A stretch of 64,000 nt of DNA from Mesorhabditis belari (taxonomy: Eukaryota > Nematoda > Chromadorea > Rhabditida > Rhabditidae): positions 3,451,001-3,515,000 of the forward strand of contig CAUEEP010000733.1 in the NCBI GenBank assembly GCA_958450365.1. Direction: 5' to 3'. The position numbers were made by a program, and so were the translations under genes. Numbering within the stretch: position 1 is the first letter of the stretch; each line of letters starts with the position of its first letter. The notes beneath the pieces are model-generated. The model was not told the DNA's origin and did no database searches. It worked only from the letters and a program-made list of their open reading frames with translations. Positions 11,926-23,375 of the stretch are shown in pieces.

Positions 11926-12545
11926 TTGTTTACAAGAGTTAATCACAAAGTACATCTCTTTAAAGATTCTTTAAAGATTCCTCGAAGTCTGTACTTTGTG
12001 CTCTTAAAAACACATCCTTTCTATCTAATGCATTTGAATCCCAAGTAAGAAATGAGTCTCTGTTCTTTGTGCGGGCCCATAATCACGTGCATTCTCGCAC
12101 ACGGCCCGCGAGGGGGTCAGAAAAAGTAGTCATCGCCGAGGTACTATTGGGATTGGGGGTCTAGTTTACTAGTGACTGAATCCAAGGGTTTGTTTACAAA
12201 AGCACAAAGTACATCTCTTTAAAGATTGCTTGTGTACTTTGTGCTCTTAAAAACACATCCTTTCTATCTAATGCATTTGAATCCCAAGTAAGAAATGAGT
12301 CTCTGTTCTTTGTGCGGGCCCATAATCACGTGCATTCTCGCACACGCCCCGAGAGGGGGTCAGAAAAAGTAGTCGTCTGGGAGCTATTCTCGGGATTGGG
12401 GGGCCTAGTTTACTAGTGACTGAATCCACTAGAAAGGGTCTGTTTACAAGAGCACAAAGTACATCTCTTTAAAGGTTCCTCCAAGTCTTTACTTTGTTTT
12501 CTTAAAAACACATCCTTTCTATCTAATGCATTTGAATCCCAAGTA
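11926..12545 (+). repeat. GC-rich dispersed/tandem repeat, second cluster
   Basis: Two more units like those at 10271-10940 begin near 12052 and 12297, in the same orientation and with the same order of blocks. The cluster ends about 130 bp from the 3' end of the minus-strand transporter gene. Confidence 0.75.
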
Positions 12546-12679
12546 AGAAATGAGAAAAGAAAGAGAAAATCTAAAAGTTCATATTCAAGAATTTTCAATT
12601 CCAAATTTCAATTCTTCCTCCCATTTCAATTCCTAATTTCAATTCTTAATTCCAATTCCAAAAACTTGTGAAGAAATTG

Positions 12680-15600
12680 TCAAGAAATTTTCAACTTCCC
12701 TTGAAATCCTTGAAAGAAAACAGAAATAAAACATACCATTTGCAAAGCTGCATTCAAATAAACGCCTCCGAACTTCTCGACGATTAGTAGCAAACCAATG
12801 AGATGAGATCGGACACCAGTTGGAAAAATTTCTGAACCAATCAATAGACACAAAGAGATTCCCATTTCTCGACTCAAATGATGCAGAAGAACTGAGATTT
12901 CATAGAAATATTCATATGTTTGACCTGAATTTAATCAAAAATCAAGAAAACAGTGAAAAGATAAACAGACCATGAGCGGAAGTGATTGTCGCTAAAGCAA
13001 AACAGATTTGACAGCTCATTAACAAATCTTTTCGACTAATTGACTTTGAAAAATCAGAAATCACAAAAAGTAGAATCGTTATCCAATTAAAGATCTATAA
13101 TTAAGAGAATTATTAAATTGAAACTCCAAACCCCAGCCGAGATTGAATTCAAATAAAGATCAAAGGGGAACAGTTCTTGAAGAGACCGCATTTGGTATGG
13201 TTGATGAGAGAAAAATAAGCTTTAATGATATTCTGATAAATTTCCATACAAAATATTCACTTACACATTCAAAATCAATAAGAAAGTCCATAGAAGAAAG
13301 CGGGAGTTGAAGAAGAGGTGGAAGTAAGTCTGACATTTTGGAGTCGTTGATTGGTGCTGAAAGGAGTTTCACTGATAGTCTGACGATTATCAAGTTAAAT
13401 AACTACTACCGTATTTTCCCTAGTAGTGCACCGAGAGCGTTGCCTAAATTCTTCGAAATCTCGAGAATCGCTTATCAGAACCTATCGATGTGGGGTCGGA
13501 AAATGTAGCTGACGATGAGATCTTGACGATGATTAGAGTCTTGAGCTTCTGCGAAAGCTTGGAATCCGTAAAATAGTTATCAACTCGGCTCGCCGGGGTG
13601 CACTACTATTAGAGAGAATACGGTAACCATGGGGAAGAAAAGATTGATCAAAAAAGACGCGGAATGAGCCCATTTTTAACACTATAGACCGTATTCTCTC
13701 TAATAGTAGTGCACCGAGAGCATCGCCTAAATTCCTCGTAATCTCGAGAACCGCTTATCAGAACCTATCGATGTGCGGTCGGAAAATGTAGCTGACGATG
13801 AGATCTAGTGGGGGATTTGAGTGTTGAGCTTCTGTGAAGACTTTAGAATCCGTAAAATAGTCATCAATTCGGCTCGCTGCGGTACACTACTATTAGAGAA
13901 AATCCGGTATATAACATACCAGCAGAAAATAAATCCTAAAAATGATTGCCAGAAACGAATTCCCTATCTAGGAATACCCCACCATGCAAATTTCAGCGTT
14001 AAATGCAAATTGCACCCATTGCACCCTCGCCTCAACGCACGCGACCCGGGTTCGACCCCCGCCAGTCACCATTTACTTTGACTTTTTCTAAATTTCTTTT
14101 TAAAGGTACAACTACATGAAATTCAATTAGACACGTGTTTCAGCGTTTTTTAAAATACTCAGAGAGACGCGCGGATCGAAACAGCGAGATCGAATCACGT
14201 CGACTCGCTCGACTACGCGACACTCCGTTTTCTTCTCTATGCCCAAAATTCCACCGAATGGCACAACTATATCACCTATATAGTCTATCCTGAAAGTTTC
14301 ATAAAAATCAGTTCAGCCGTTTCTTTAAAACGCTGTGACAGAAGGACGAACGGACGAACGGACAGACAGACAAACAGACAGACAGACGAATAGACAGATG
14401 AGCAAACAGACAGACGGACAGACGGACGGACGGACAGACGGACATCTTTCGCTTATATACAGTAGAGATAGTTGTGCCAATATAAATTAAAAATTGAAAA
14501 CTGATTGGCAAGGCAAGGGGCAAGTGGGTCGAAATTGGATCTTGTGGATTGTAGACAAGCGCACTCCTGACTGCGCCACGGCGACAATGGAACAAGCCAG
14601 AAAAACCGGCTGTTAAGCAGGTTTTTTTGATATTTAGTAAAGTAAAGCTCTTATTTTTGATTTCTGTATGCACGTGCTCACCCGTTTCTCTGTAGCGATG
14701 ATTTTCTCGATACTTCTTGACGTGAACTCGTCCAGTTGACTGTTCACTCCGTAAATCTTAAGACTCAGAAATACTTTCCTTTTCTAGAAGTGATTCGACA
14801 TTCAACATTTCACAAACTTTATGCAAATCCTCTTTCGCTCTTTTGAATTTACCGCTTTGAAGAGAGTGAAAAACGCTTTCCACAGAAAATCTAAAGCTTT
14901 AGAGTCGATTTTTAAAAGTAAACATACTTCAAAAATATTGTAGAAATGAGGGCAACAGTTGAGGCAATTCTAAGATAATTCCTCCATTCTCTACTCACGA
15001 AAGCTATTCCGGAGGTGAATAGGCTGTAGCTTGGGTTGAGAAGACAAATTAATAAAAGACGTAAATGGGAAGGGATCGATTCAAAGAAGAAACAGATTGA
15101 TGCACTGGAATTTCATTGTTTCATCAATTCAAAAATATGTTCAAAGTACAGCATTACAGATATTTTTGAGGTTTCTAAAGGCTTCGGCTTTCTTGGAAAA
15201 TAGATTAGAATGTAATAGGTACAGTACTGGACAATGAAATATAATATTTGAAAAAAGATCGTCACTTTCGCGCGTCTGTAACTCCCTTGTCTTTACCGTA
15301 TTTCTAAATATTAATTTTACCATTGTGTAGCCCTTGAAAAGGGCTTTCAGAAAATGTATAACACTAATAGTTTAAACTCAAAGACAAGGGAGTTACAAAC
15401 GCGCGAAAGTGACGATCTTTTAGTGATCGAAAGTGACGATCGTTTTTCAAATATCATATTTCATTGTCCAGTACTGTACATTGATATGAAAAAGATATAT
15501 AACAAGTTCCTTACTTTGCAATGATTCCACTTAAACCGGCGATGATCGCTCTTGTAAAGATGATATTTTGAAGATGAATGAAAAAGGAGACACCAAAGCA

Positions 15601-16706
15601 GAGAGCTGATGAAATAAAAAGTGCGCTGATTAAGGTCTAAACTTTTGAAATTTGCAATTTGTTCATTGGATTACTCTACATAAAGTTATTGGGTTGGTGA
15701 ATTGAAAACTGCGGGACTTTGAACTAAAATTTATTCAACATAAAACGATAAATTCATTCCAAATAATTTCCATTATTATTGAGGACTTCTGCCTATTTTG
15801 CAGGCAATTTGCGGATTCCTCTTTCGTAGTGGGATTTTGGTCTGTGTGTGAGACAAGCGTGAGACTCAAAAATGGAGGACTGGAGATGTCCCAGTTTGAG
15901 CACTTTCTCCAAAAGAAACCCATTTTGGTGTCAATAGAAAAGTTGTAGAGAATCAAAAATTAGGCTTATAGCCAAATTTCCAAAAAGATACACTTAGTAG
16001 TTTCGCTTAAAATGCAAGTTTTGTGAAAATTCGTCAATTTGAAATTTCTTGAAAACTAGTTTTTGAATCGTTCTGAAAATTTGGATATAAGCTTGATTTT
16101 TGATTCTCTACAACTTTTCCATTGACCCCAAAATGGGTTTCTTTTGAAGAAAGTGCTCAAATTGTCACATATGACAATAGCTTGCAGTTTTCAATTCACC
16201 AACCCAATCTTTAACAATGCTTAACTGTTTTCCTTCCAATTGCTCCAATCAGTTCTCCTGAAATAAGAAAGCCGATAATAATGGCAATTGATTCGAATGA
16301 GATGAGGATCTCGGGAAGAGATTCTTCAAGACAAAAGATTCGGAACTGAAAATGAAATTGAAATTGATAAGATTAGATTAGTATTATCGGTAACCTCTAA
16401 AGTTAAAGTCCCAAATGATGCACTGATATCAGCTCGACAGCCTGTCAATGCTCGGTACTCGGCAAGGAGAGCACAACGATTACCCGCGTGAAATCGAGCA
16501 CTCCCACATCCTTCAATTTTCACTTCTTGACCTTAAAATTGTACAGAGTATAGTAGAGCGATTGAAGCAATAAATTCACCAGCAAAACGAATGAATTCTG
16601 AGTTCGTGGCGGTGAAAATTGAGACAAGAAGCGCGAGGATTAATAGAAAAGTTGGGTACCTGAGGTTTTTGGAATTTATTTTGGGAATTGAAAGTTTTGT
16701 TTTGAA
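12680..16706 (-). CDS. SLC22-like major facilitator transporter, 5' end unresolved
   Basis: Minus-strand exons: 16706-16580, 16531-16395, 16345-16226, 15636-15515, 15104-14928, 14890-14818, 14783-14682, 13356-13265, 13219-13132, 13094-12971, 12924-12680; about 468 residues in phase. Features in order: a membrane segment, a Cys-rich outer loop, the MFS motif GELIGAIGRKT between TM2 and TM3, several membrane segments, the cytoplasmic SREWRNYL stretch and an EIFPTGVRS motif before TM11, as in organic-ion (SLC22) transporters. Likely a plasma-membrane solute carrier; the substrate cannot be read. No ATG precedes the first exon in frame, so an upstream exon is missing. The end is a read-through to TGA at 12680 and lacks a clear TM12. 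The junction 14818/14783 implies a 34-bp intron, the least certain join. Introns hold three transposon insertions. Confidence 0.7.
13408..13909 (+). mobile_element. Paired MITE (ACCGTATTTTC family), dimer 2
   Basis: Same two-element structure and same CCATGGGGAAGAAAAG spacer as at 9255, inserted in an intron of the minus-strand transporter. Confidence 0.85.
14000..14475 (+). repeat. tRNA-like stretch followed by a GGACAGAC tract
   Basis: A B-box-like GGGTTCGACCCCC lies at 14048-14060. Some 280 bp further on is a long run of GGAC/GACAGACA units (14340-14440) ending near CAGTAGAGATAGTTGTGCC. The layout suggests a non-autonomous retroelement with a simple-repeat tail, but I cannot define its ends. 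Confidence 0.45.
15220..15478. mobile_element. Tc1-like MITE, copy 2
   Basis: Complete copy: TA then CAGTACTGGACAATGAAAT at one end and the complement then TA at the other, arms about 75 bp. It sits in an intron of the SLC22-like gene. Confidence 0.85.
15688..16207. mobile_element. Mariner-like MITE with TTGGGTTGGTGAATTG ends
   Basis: About 520 bp bounded by ATTGGGTTGGTGAATTGAAA and its complement, with long inverted arms carrying GAAACCCATTTTGGTGTCAA. Related, less complete copies are at 25846-26380. Confidence 0.8.
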
Positions 16707-16849
16707 CTAGAAATTGTTAATGGGGTGAGTTATTATTTAAATTTTCTTTTCTAAAAACCCAACCATCCGCACGGGATCCACTGGATTCGGCTTTCCTCCT
16801 CGAAAATATAAACCGTATCCCCGGATTCGTTTGTGATCTTTGCCACATT

Positions 16850-16975
16850 TGAATACATAAAGAGTTGACCTTAAAATTGTACAGAGTATAGCACAGTAAT
16901 TGTACAGTATAGTACAGTATAGTACAGTAATTGTACAGCAATAAATTCACCAGGAAAACGAATGAAATTGGTTAA
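16850..16975 (-). pseudogene. Duplicate of an SLC22-like exon-intron boundary
   Basis: The stretch repeats the end of exon 16706-16580, the donor GGTGAATTTATTGC and the following intron up to the acceptor (compare 16540-16600), but with TACAGTA repeats expanded inside the intron. Only about six codons are copied. Confidence 0.6.
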
Positions 16976-17342
16976 GCCAGCTGTAGAATCAAATCAAATT
17001 AAAGTTGGTTAAATTTCTGTTGAAAATAAAATCAGCTTTAGAAAGTTGTCAAATTTGTTTTCAGTCGAATTATTGTCGGCTTTGCGAGCGAGAAACTCGT
17101 TTTGATGAGGTGGATTATTGGGGTTTTTGTTTGAAATTTGAAAACCCTTGATATTGTGATTGAGTCGGGAGGTAAACAAATCGTAGAATTATTATAAATA
17201 TCTAAAACTCGATAATCTGAACGATAATCATTCATCGACCTCCAAATATGTTTTACCGTATTTTCTGTAGTAGTAGTTTCTGTAGCAGGCAGGAAGGGAG
17301 GAGGGTTGAAAAAATAGTAGTGCCACCTGTCAAAAAGTTCCT
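16976..17342. other. Region upstream of the SLC22-like gene
   Basis: The missing first exon of the transporter may lie here or further upstream, but no ATG exon with matching phase could be picked. A piece resembling an ACCGTATTTTC element end is at 17255-17275. Confidence 0.3.
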
Positions 17343-17575
17343 CTGTTTTTGTTCGTTTTGGCTTTCTTTGTTTTAAAAGCATACTGGTAATTAAATGAGA
17401 TGTTCTTATCAAATTTTGCCTGTTTTGAAAGCATACTGGTAATTAAATGAGATGTTCTTATCAAATTTTGCCTGTTTTGAAAGCATACTGGTAATTAAAT
17501 GAGATGTTCTTATGCCTTGTGCCTGTTTAAAAGCATACTGGTTATTAAATGAGATTTTCTTATCAAATTGTGCCT
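17343..17575. repeat. About 61-bp tandem repeat, four copies
   Basis: Units of AAAGCATACTGGTAATTAAA followed by TGAGATGTTCTTATC repeat head to tail; the last is more diverged. Confidence 0.85.
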
Positions 17576-18029
17576 ATTTCTTTAGTACTGACTAACAGAT
17601 TGTGATTTTGACTAAATTTTTGACAGATTTTTACTACTTCTTTTATTGATTTACAATCATTTTCTTATTCTTTTCAAAGTTTGATTTTTTGAGAAATGAA
17701 ACTTGACGGCGACTCCGATAAACACTAGCAAGAATTACCTACAAAGCAAGCATTCCAAAAAGGATGCTCAAGATTGGAACGCTCAATGCAAAGAGGATTT
17801 TCTTGTGGCTGAAGATAAAATCAATTTGGGCGCAAATGAAGCCAACATCGCTGACGATGCAGCTGGCAAAGAGGAGCCTGATGAGGAACCTTCTCGAAAA
17901 CAAAACAAAACGCAAAATAGCACCATCCGAGTATTCGATGAGAGCAAAGAAGAAACACTGTTACATCCAAGCGCTTGATATTGCCTGGAACGCTACCTTC
18001 AAAGCAAATATTAGAGCATAAATAGAAAA

Positions 18030-18126
18030 GCATAAACCAGTGTCGAGAAAAACTCGTTCAAAGCTAGACGACGCAACACTCCGCACCGTCATTATGGAGG
18101 TGGGGAACTATTACAGTATTTACGGT
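18030..18126. mobile_element. Partial copy, TACCGTAAATACTG MITE family
   Basis: About 97 bp of one end, including AACCAGTGTCGAGAAAAACT and the terminal ACAGTATTTACGGTA. Confidence 0.7.
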
Positions 18127-18326
18127 ATGTGCTTTATGAAACCTTTCGTCATTACCTGAATGAGCAATTGAGATGCAGTGAAAACGATGAAACATTATGA
18201 GATGGGAAGGGGGGGGGGTGAGAATTCGATCTGAAGGCAACAGGGTAGTGGCAAGGGAAAAGCTTTTAAGCCTTAAAGTTCAGTAACTTGGAGAATCTAA
18301 ACTGTTGTATCATTTACTGTAAGCCT

Positions 18327-18590
18327 TACCGTAAATACTGTAATAGTACCCCACCCCCCTTGTACAGTCGCGTAGTCGCAAAAGTTTTTTAGTATTTCAT
18401 CTTTTTCAAAGCGCCCGTACTCTCAAAAAATGCGTCTTTGGTATCAAAAAATAGCTCTGAATTTCAGCTATTTTTTGATACCTAAGCGCGCATTGTAAAC
18501 CATAAACCAGTGTCGAGAAAAACTCGTTCAAAGCTAGACTACGCAACACTCCACCTTATGGGGCTGGGGTACTATTACAGTATTTACGGT
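18327..18590. mobile_element. Complete MITE, TACCGTAAATACTG family
   Basis: About 264 bp bounded by TACCGTAAATACTGTAATAG and its complement, with an internal hairpin around TATCAAAAAATAGC. Further copies: 38151, 56829, 57238 (partial) and 57452 (with a nested insertion). Confidence 0.85.
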
Positions 18591-18715
18591 TTTCCCTTTG
18601 CTTATTTCTGAATAAATAGAAAAGCAACTAGATTCATTTGGAAGAAATGAGTCGTATGATAACTGTTATAATTGCCTGGTAAAGACTTGGTTTTAGTGAA
18701 AACAAAAGAAAGCTC

Positions 18716-19016
18716 TCTAATAGTAGTGCAGGCTGGAGTAGTGCAGGCTGGAGTAGTGCAGGCTGGAGTAATGCAGACTGGAGTAGTGCAGGCTGGAGTA
18801 ATGCAGACTGGAGTAGTGCAGGCTGGAGTAATGCAGACTGGAGTAGTGCAGGCTGGAGTAATGCAGACTGGAGTAGTGCAGGCTGGAGTAATGCAGACTG
18901 GAGTAGTGCAGGCTGGAGTAGTGCAGGCTGGAGTAATGCAGACTGGAGTAGTGCAGGCTGGAGTAGTGCAGGCTGGAGTAATGCAGACTGGAGTAGTGCA
19001 GGCTGGAGTAGTGCAC
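18716..19016 (+). repeat. 15-bp minisatellite (GTGCAGGCTGGAGTA)n
   Basis: About 20 units alternate between GTGCAGGCTGGAGTA and ATGCAGACTGGAGTA. Because the unit is a multiple of three, several frames stay open and read as VQAG/MQTG repeats. The array starts inside CTCTAATAGTAGTGCA, the end of the ACCGTATTTTC MITE. Confidence 0.9.
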
Positions 19017-19486
19017 ACTGTTATTACAAAAAAATACAATATATCCAATCGAATTTTTGTTATTTATATCCAACCAGATCACCAACCGGCTTTTGTTTGT
19101 CTCAACTTTGAGTTGTTCATGCAATTTAAAAACATTAAATACCAACTTTGATTCAAATTTTGTTACAAATCTTTGAATGAAAGACAAAAAGAATTATTGA
19201 ATGAAAAAATTGTTTAAAAACCCACAATTAAAAGATCACAGAAGAAAAGATTAAAAGAATTATCACAGATTTCACAAAAATTCAGCATACCCGTAGGTAA
19301 ATCTGCCGTAAATACATGAAACTGAAAAAAAAATGGCTGGGTGCTTTTGGAAAAGTGATTGGAAAAGTGTTATGGATTTTCTGCCATCTTTTGAAAATTA
19401 TTATATCTCTAAGCAATCTATTAATTATTATCTTTCAAAATTCTTTAGATTACGGTAATAGATTACTTAAATAGCTTTTGAAAGTT

Positions 19487-19722
19487 ACCGTATTATCTCT
19501 AATAGTGGTGCACCCCAGCGAACCGAGTTGGTGACTATTTTACGATTTCCAAGCTTTTGCAGAAGCTCAAGACACTAATCATCGTCTAGATCTCCTCTTC
19601 AGCTACATTTTCCAACCCCACATCGATAGGTTCTGATAAGCGGATAGATAGTTCTGACATTCTTGATATTACGAGGAATTTAGGCGACGCTCAGGGTGCA
19701 CTACTATTAGAGAGAATACGAT
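19487..19722. mobile_element. Single MITE, ACCGTATTTTC family
   Basis: Complete element with ACCGTATTATCTCTAATAG at one end and the complement ending AATACGAT at the other. Confidence 0.8.
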
Positions 19723-19856
19723 AGTTGATTGACAAAGTTAACTTTAAACGCTTGGAAAGTAGTTACACTTTGTCTGAATCTTGTTTACATGTTTTTTGAG
19801 ATTGATTTCCTGAAAGTTCTTGCAAGGTCAGTAAGTTGCTTTTCCAGCTCTTGATT

Positions 19857-20361
19857 ACCGTATTTTGTCTAATAGTAGTGCACCCAAGCGAGTCGAGTTG
19901 ATGACGATTTTACGGTTTCCAAGCTTTTGCAGAAGCTCAAGACTCTAATCATCGTCAAGATCTCATCGTCAGCTACATTTTCCGACCCCACATCGATAGG
20001 TTCTGATAAGCGGTTCTCGAGATTTCGAGGAGTTTAGGCAACGCTCAAGGTGCACTACTATTAGAGGGAATACGGTCTATATTGTTAAAAATGGGCTCAT
20101 TCCGCGTCTTTTTTAGTCAGTCTTTTCTTCCCCATGGTTACTGTATTTTCTCTAATAGTAGTGCACCCAAGCGAGCCAAGTTGGTAACTATTTTACAGAT
20201 TCCAAAGTCTTCACAGAAGCTCAAGACTCTAATCATCGTCAAGATCTCCTCTTCAGCTACATTTTCCAAGCCCACATCGATAGGTTCTGATAAGCGGTTC
20301 TCGAGATTACGAGGAATTTAGGCGATGCTCTCGGTGCACTACTATTAGAGAAAATACGGTA
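19857..20361 (-). mobile_element. Paired MITE (ACCGTATTTTC family), dimer 3, inverted
   Basis: Two complete elements separated by the complement of the spacer seen at 9255 (CTTTTCTTCCCCATGG). Confidence 0.85.
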
Positions 20362-20921
20362 ATACATTTTAGAAATCATCCTTACATTTGCTCTGAATTA
20401 ACATTGATTGTCAGCAACTAAAACAAAATTATCAGCAAATAAGATAATTTTTCATGAATTTTATATAGAAATGATTAAACTAAATCCGATTTATCAATAG
20501 TTTATCAAGTATTAAAAGATGAAATCAGCTTTACAGATCAATCTTTGAGTATTTCAGCTAGTTTGCATAGAAGGATGTGAAATTTCTAGCAAAATACAGC
20601 CGAATTTAATGCAAAAATTGAACCCAAAGAATTGCAAATAGTGATAAATCGATTTACTTTAATCATTTCAACAAGAAAACAAATTAAAAAAATTATTTTA
20701 CTACATTTAACTGCTGATAAGTTGACTTTAATGAATCTTTTTACTATAAAACATTCAACAATCACTTTTCCATATATCACTGGTGAAAATGGGATCTTCT
20801 TTTCTCTAATCAAATCAATATTGATCATCTTGACTCACTTTGACGGGAAGGTGCTTTGTTTCAACCAAGCTGTGCCTGCAAATTTAGAGAAATTAACCAT
20901 GCTCCAGTGTTATGCAAAATT

Positions 20922-21742
20922 AGAGTGTGTTCCTCGCGAGTAAAGTAATTACTCGAGTAAATTTGCATGAGTAAATAGTTCGAGTAATTGTCGAGTAATG
21001 CGTTTTCTCAAAAAAGTGCGCCTGTGCGAAAAAAAATATAAAAGCAATAAAAGCCAATAAAACAAAAATCATTTTTCACATTGGAAGGGGAATTCTCCAC
21101 CAAATCAGTTAAACAGCTGTGTATCTTTAAAAAGTGTCGTATATAATGCGGGGCTCGTCATTTTTGCGTCATTTTTTGGGAGTGGGACAAATGCGACCTT
21201 TTTTTTGCGCACCCGGACATTTGCGCACCTTTTTTTCCGCACCTTGCCCATTAGCGCACCTTTTTTCGCGTTTAAAAGCTCTAAAAAGCTAATATTAACC
21301 AATTTCTATTCCAAAAGTTGTTTTTCTAGGTAATTTTAGGGCGTAGAATCGAAATTTTGACATAACAGAGCGTGTGGAACCAATTTGAAAGACAAATTTG
21401 AAAGACAAAACGGCTAGGTCAAATTACAGAAAATTGTCGATCTTTCTCTTTGTATAACTCCGTCCGTTTGTTTCCACAAGCTCTGATATGTCAAAATTTC
21501 GATTCTACGCCCTAAAATTACCTAGAAAAACAACTTTTGGAATAGAAATTGGTTAATATTAGCTTTTAAAGGTGCGCTAATGGGCAAGGTGCGGAAAAAA
21601 AGGTGCGCAAATGTCCGGGTGCGCAAAAAAAACGTCGCATTTGTCCCACTCCCCATTTTTTTGCAATAATTTTGCTAAAAGTACGGTAATTTTTTGCCAA
21701 GTGTGCTTTTTAAAAAAACGCATTACTCGCGAGGAACACAGT
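20922..21742. mobile_element. Inverted-repeat element with GAGTGTGTTCCTCGCGAG ends and a nested element
   Basis: AGAGTGTGTTCCTCGCGAGTA at 20922 is matched by its complement near 21725-21742. Inside lies the separate palindrome 21177-21654. A related short element follows at 21768-21812 and another at 51216-51460. Confidence 0.65.
21177..21654. mobile_element. Near-perfect palindromic MITE with GTGGGACAAATGCGAC ends
   Basis: Arms of roughly 200 bp are inverted copies of each other, including GCGCACCTTTTTTTCCGCAC and GGGCGTAGAATCGAAATTTT. Only a short central loop is unpaired. Confidence 0.85.
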
Positions 21743-21815
21743 GATGTGTCTATTAATTAGAGTGTGTTCTTTTCGAGTAAATAACTGCTCGAATCAAAGG
21801 AACACACTCTAAGCA

Positions 21816-23110
21816 AAATTACCCAAACAACTTCTTGGAAAAGTAGTTGCGCCAGTTTATTTCAAAATCTCAAATGTTATTTAGAGAAATGTAGCTCTTA
21901 ATCTTGGCTACATTTATCTAATAAAAACTTAGCAATTAGATTTCTGTAACTTATTTAAAAAGTCATTGAATGAGCACTGATCCCTATCCGGGGCGCTGAG
22001 ATTTTTGACGATTTTCTACATAAAAATTGATCTAAAAAGGAAGTTATTTAGCAAAATTTGTGTGTAGTTTGTTTAAACAGCGCTATAAAAGCTAAAATAA
22101 CAAGATAACAAGATATTCATGTGAATTAAATATCAAAAAAAATAATCAAAATCTTTACCTTTTTCCTTACGTCTTCACTAGCTTGATTTTTGTTATAATA
22201 TTAGGTTGATGCATGTCTTTTTGTTCCTTTTCGTCTGCCGTTTCAAGCCAACAAATGCACCAATTAAACTACGGTTGATTTCATTAGAAAAAGCAATTAT
22301 TTTTCTGCAAAATAACATTAAAACGGGTTTAAAAATATTGAATGCCTGGATTTTCTTGAGAGTATGAAGTCGGGTAGTCAAAAAGGGCTAACTCGATGAT
22401 GCGGTTTAGGCTCAGGCTCAGGCTCAGGCTCAGGCTAAGCCTCAGCCTAAGCCTGAGCCTGAGCCTGAGCGGTTTAGACACCTTAGCTAAAGAAAACCTA
22501 TCTTCGTGTCAATAGATAAAAGATAGAGAAAAAAAACGTTTGATATTTCGCCAAAATTTCAGAGAAATTCATTCAGCCAATTTTTCCGTAGAGTTTTTTA
22601 TAGATTTTTACGAAAAAGGCGTTTTTCACTCTCGAATTTGCTTGAAAGTGAACCGAAATTCATTTAAAAAGATGCAAATTGAACAAAAAAACACTTTTTT
22701 TATAGAGCAAACTATAGATTAATTCGTGAATTTGTTACTTTTTAACAGAAAAAACGAAAAGATTTATGCATCAACCTAATATTTTGGTTATTTTGGTTCA
22801 AAAACAGTTCAAAATTATCTTTAATATTATTAATAATATTAAAAGAGATTTTTGTATAAAATAAATATTGACAAAAACTTTTTCGAACAATTTTTTTATA
22901 TAGAAAATCGTCAAAAATCGCAGCACGGCGGATAGGGATCAGTGCTCATTCAATGACTTTTAAAATAAGTTGCAGAAATCTAATTGCTAAGTTTTTATTA
23001 GATAAATGTAGCCAAGATTAAGCCCTACAATTCTCTAAGTAACACTTAAGATTTTGAAATAAACTGGGGCAACTACTTTTCCAAGAAGTTGTCCAGGTGA
23101 TTTCCCCAAC
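21816..23110. mobile_element. 1.3-kb inverted-repeat element with about 215-bp arms
   Basis: The left arm (21816-22035) and right arm (22893-23110) match as inverted copies, e.g. GAGCACTGATCCCTATCCG. The interior holds a second element at 22199-22783 and a GGCTCA/GGCTAA tract at 22405-22465. Neither encodes a recognisable transposase. Confidence 0.8.
22199..22783. mobile_element. Nested mariner-like element with TTAGGTTGATGCAT ends
   Basis: About 585 bp bounded by TTAGGTTGATGCAT and its complement, inside the element 21816-23110. Open frames of about 60 codons on either strand show no DDD/E signature I can support. Confidence 0.7.
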
Positions 23111-23375
23111 CCTGTAGTTCTTGGAATTCTTTTACCCAAATTCTTTCAACTCTGTACTATCAATTTTTGCTTTCTAAGATAAGAATTGTGCCAGAAAGTA
23201 GGCCAAAAGCATTATTGATCCTTGAGAATCCAATCCAGTGAGATCCAGTGAGATCTAGTAAGATAAAGAATTCCTCGAACCCACCCCTTTCTAAAACCCT
23301 TTCCCAACGCCAATCCTTTGCAGCAAATTACAGCTTGCATGCCATTTTCTTAATCTTTAACTTGAAGAAAAGCAT

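Noticed and set aside
17703..18021. Two overlapping frames of 85-91 codons with an acidic composition
   Set aside because: No recognised domain, no ATG in good context for the longer one, no polyadenylation signal, and the end runs into a MITE. Could be an eroded gene fragment, but unsupported.
18602..19187. Three long overlapping frames of about 150 codons, both strands
   Set aside because: All are produced by the 15-bp minisatellite, whose period keeps frames open.
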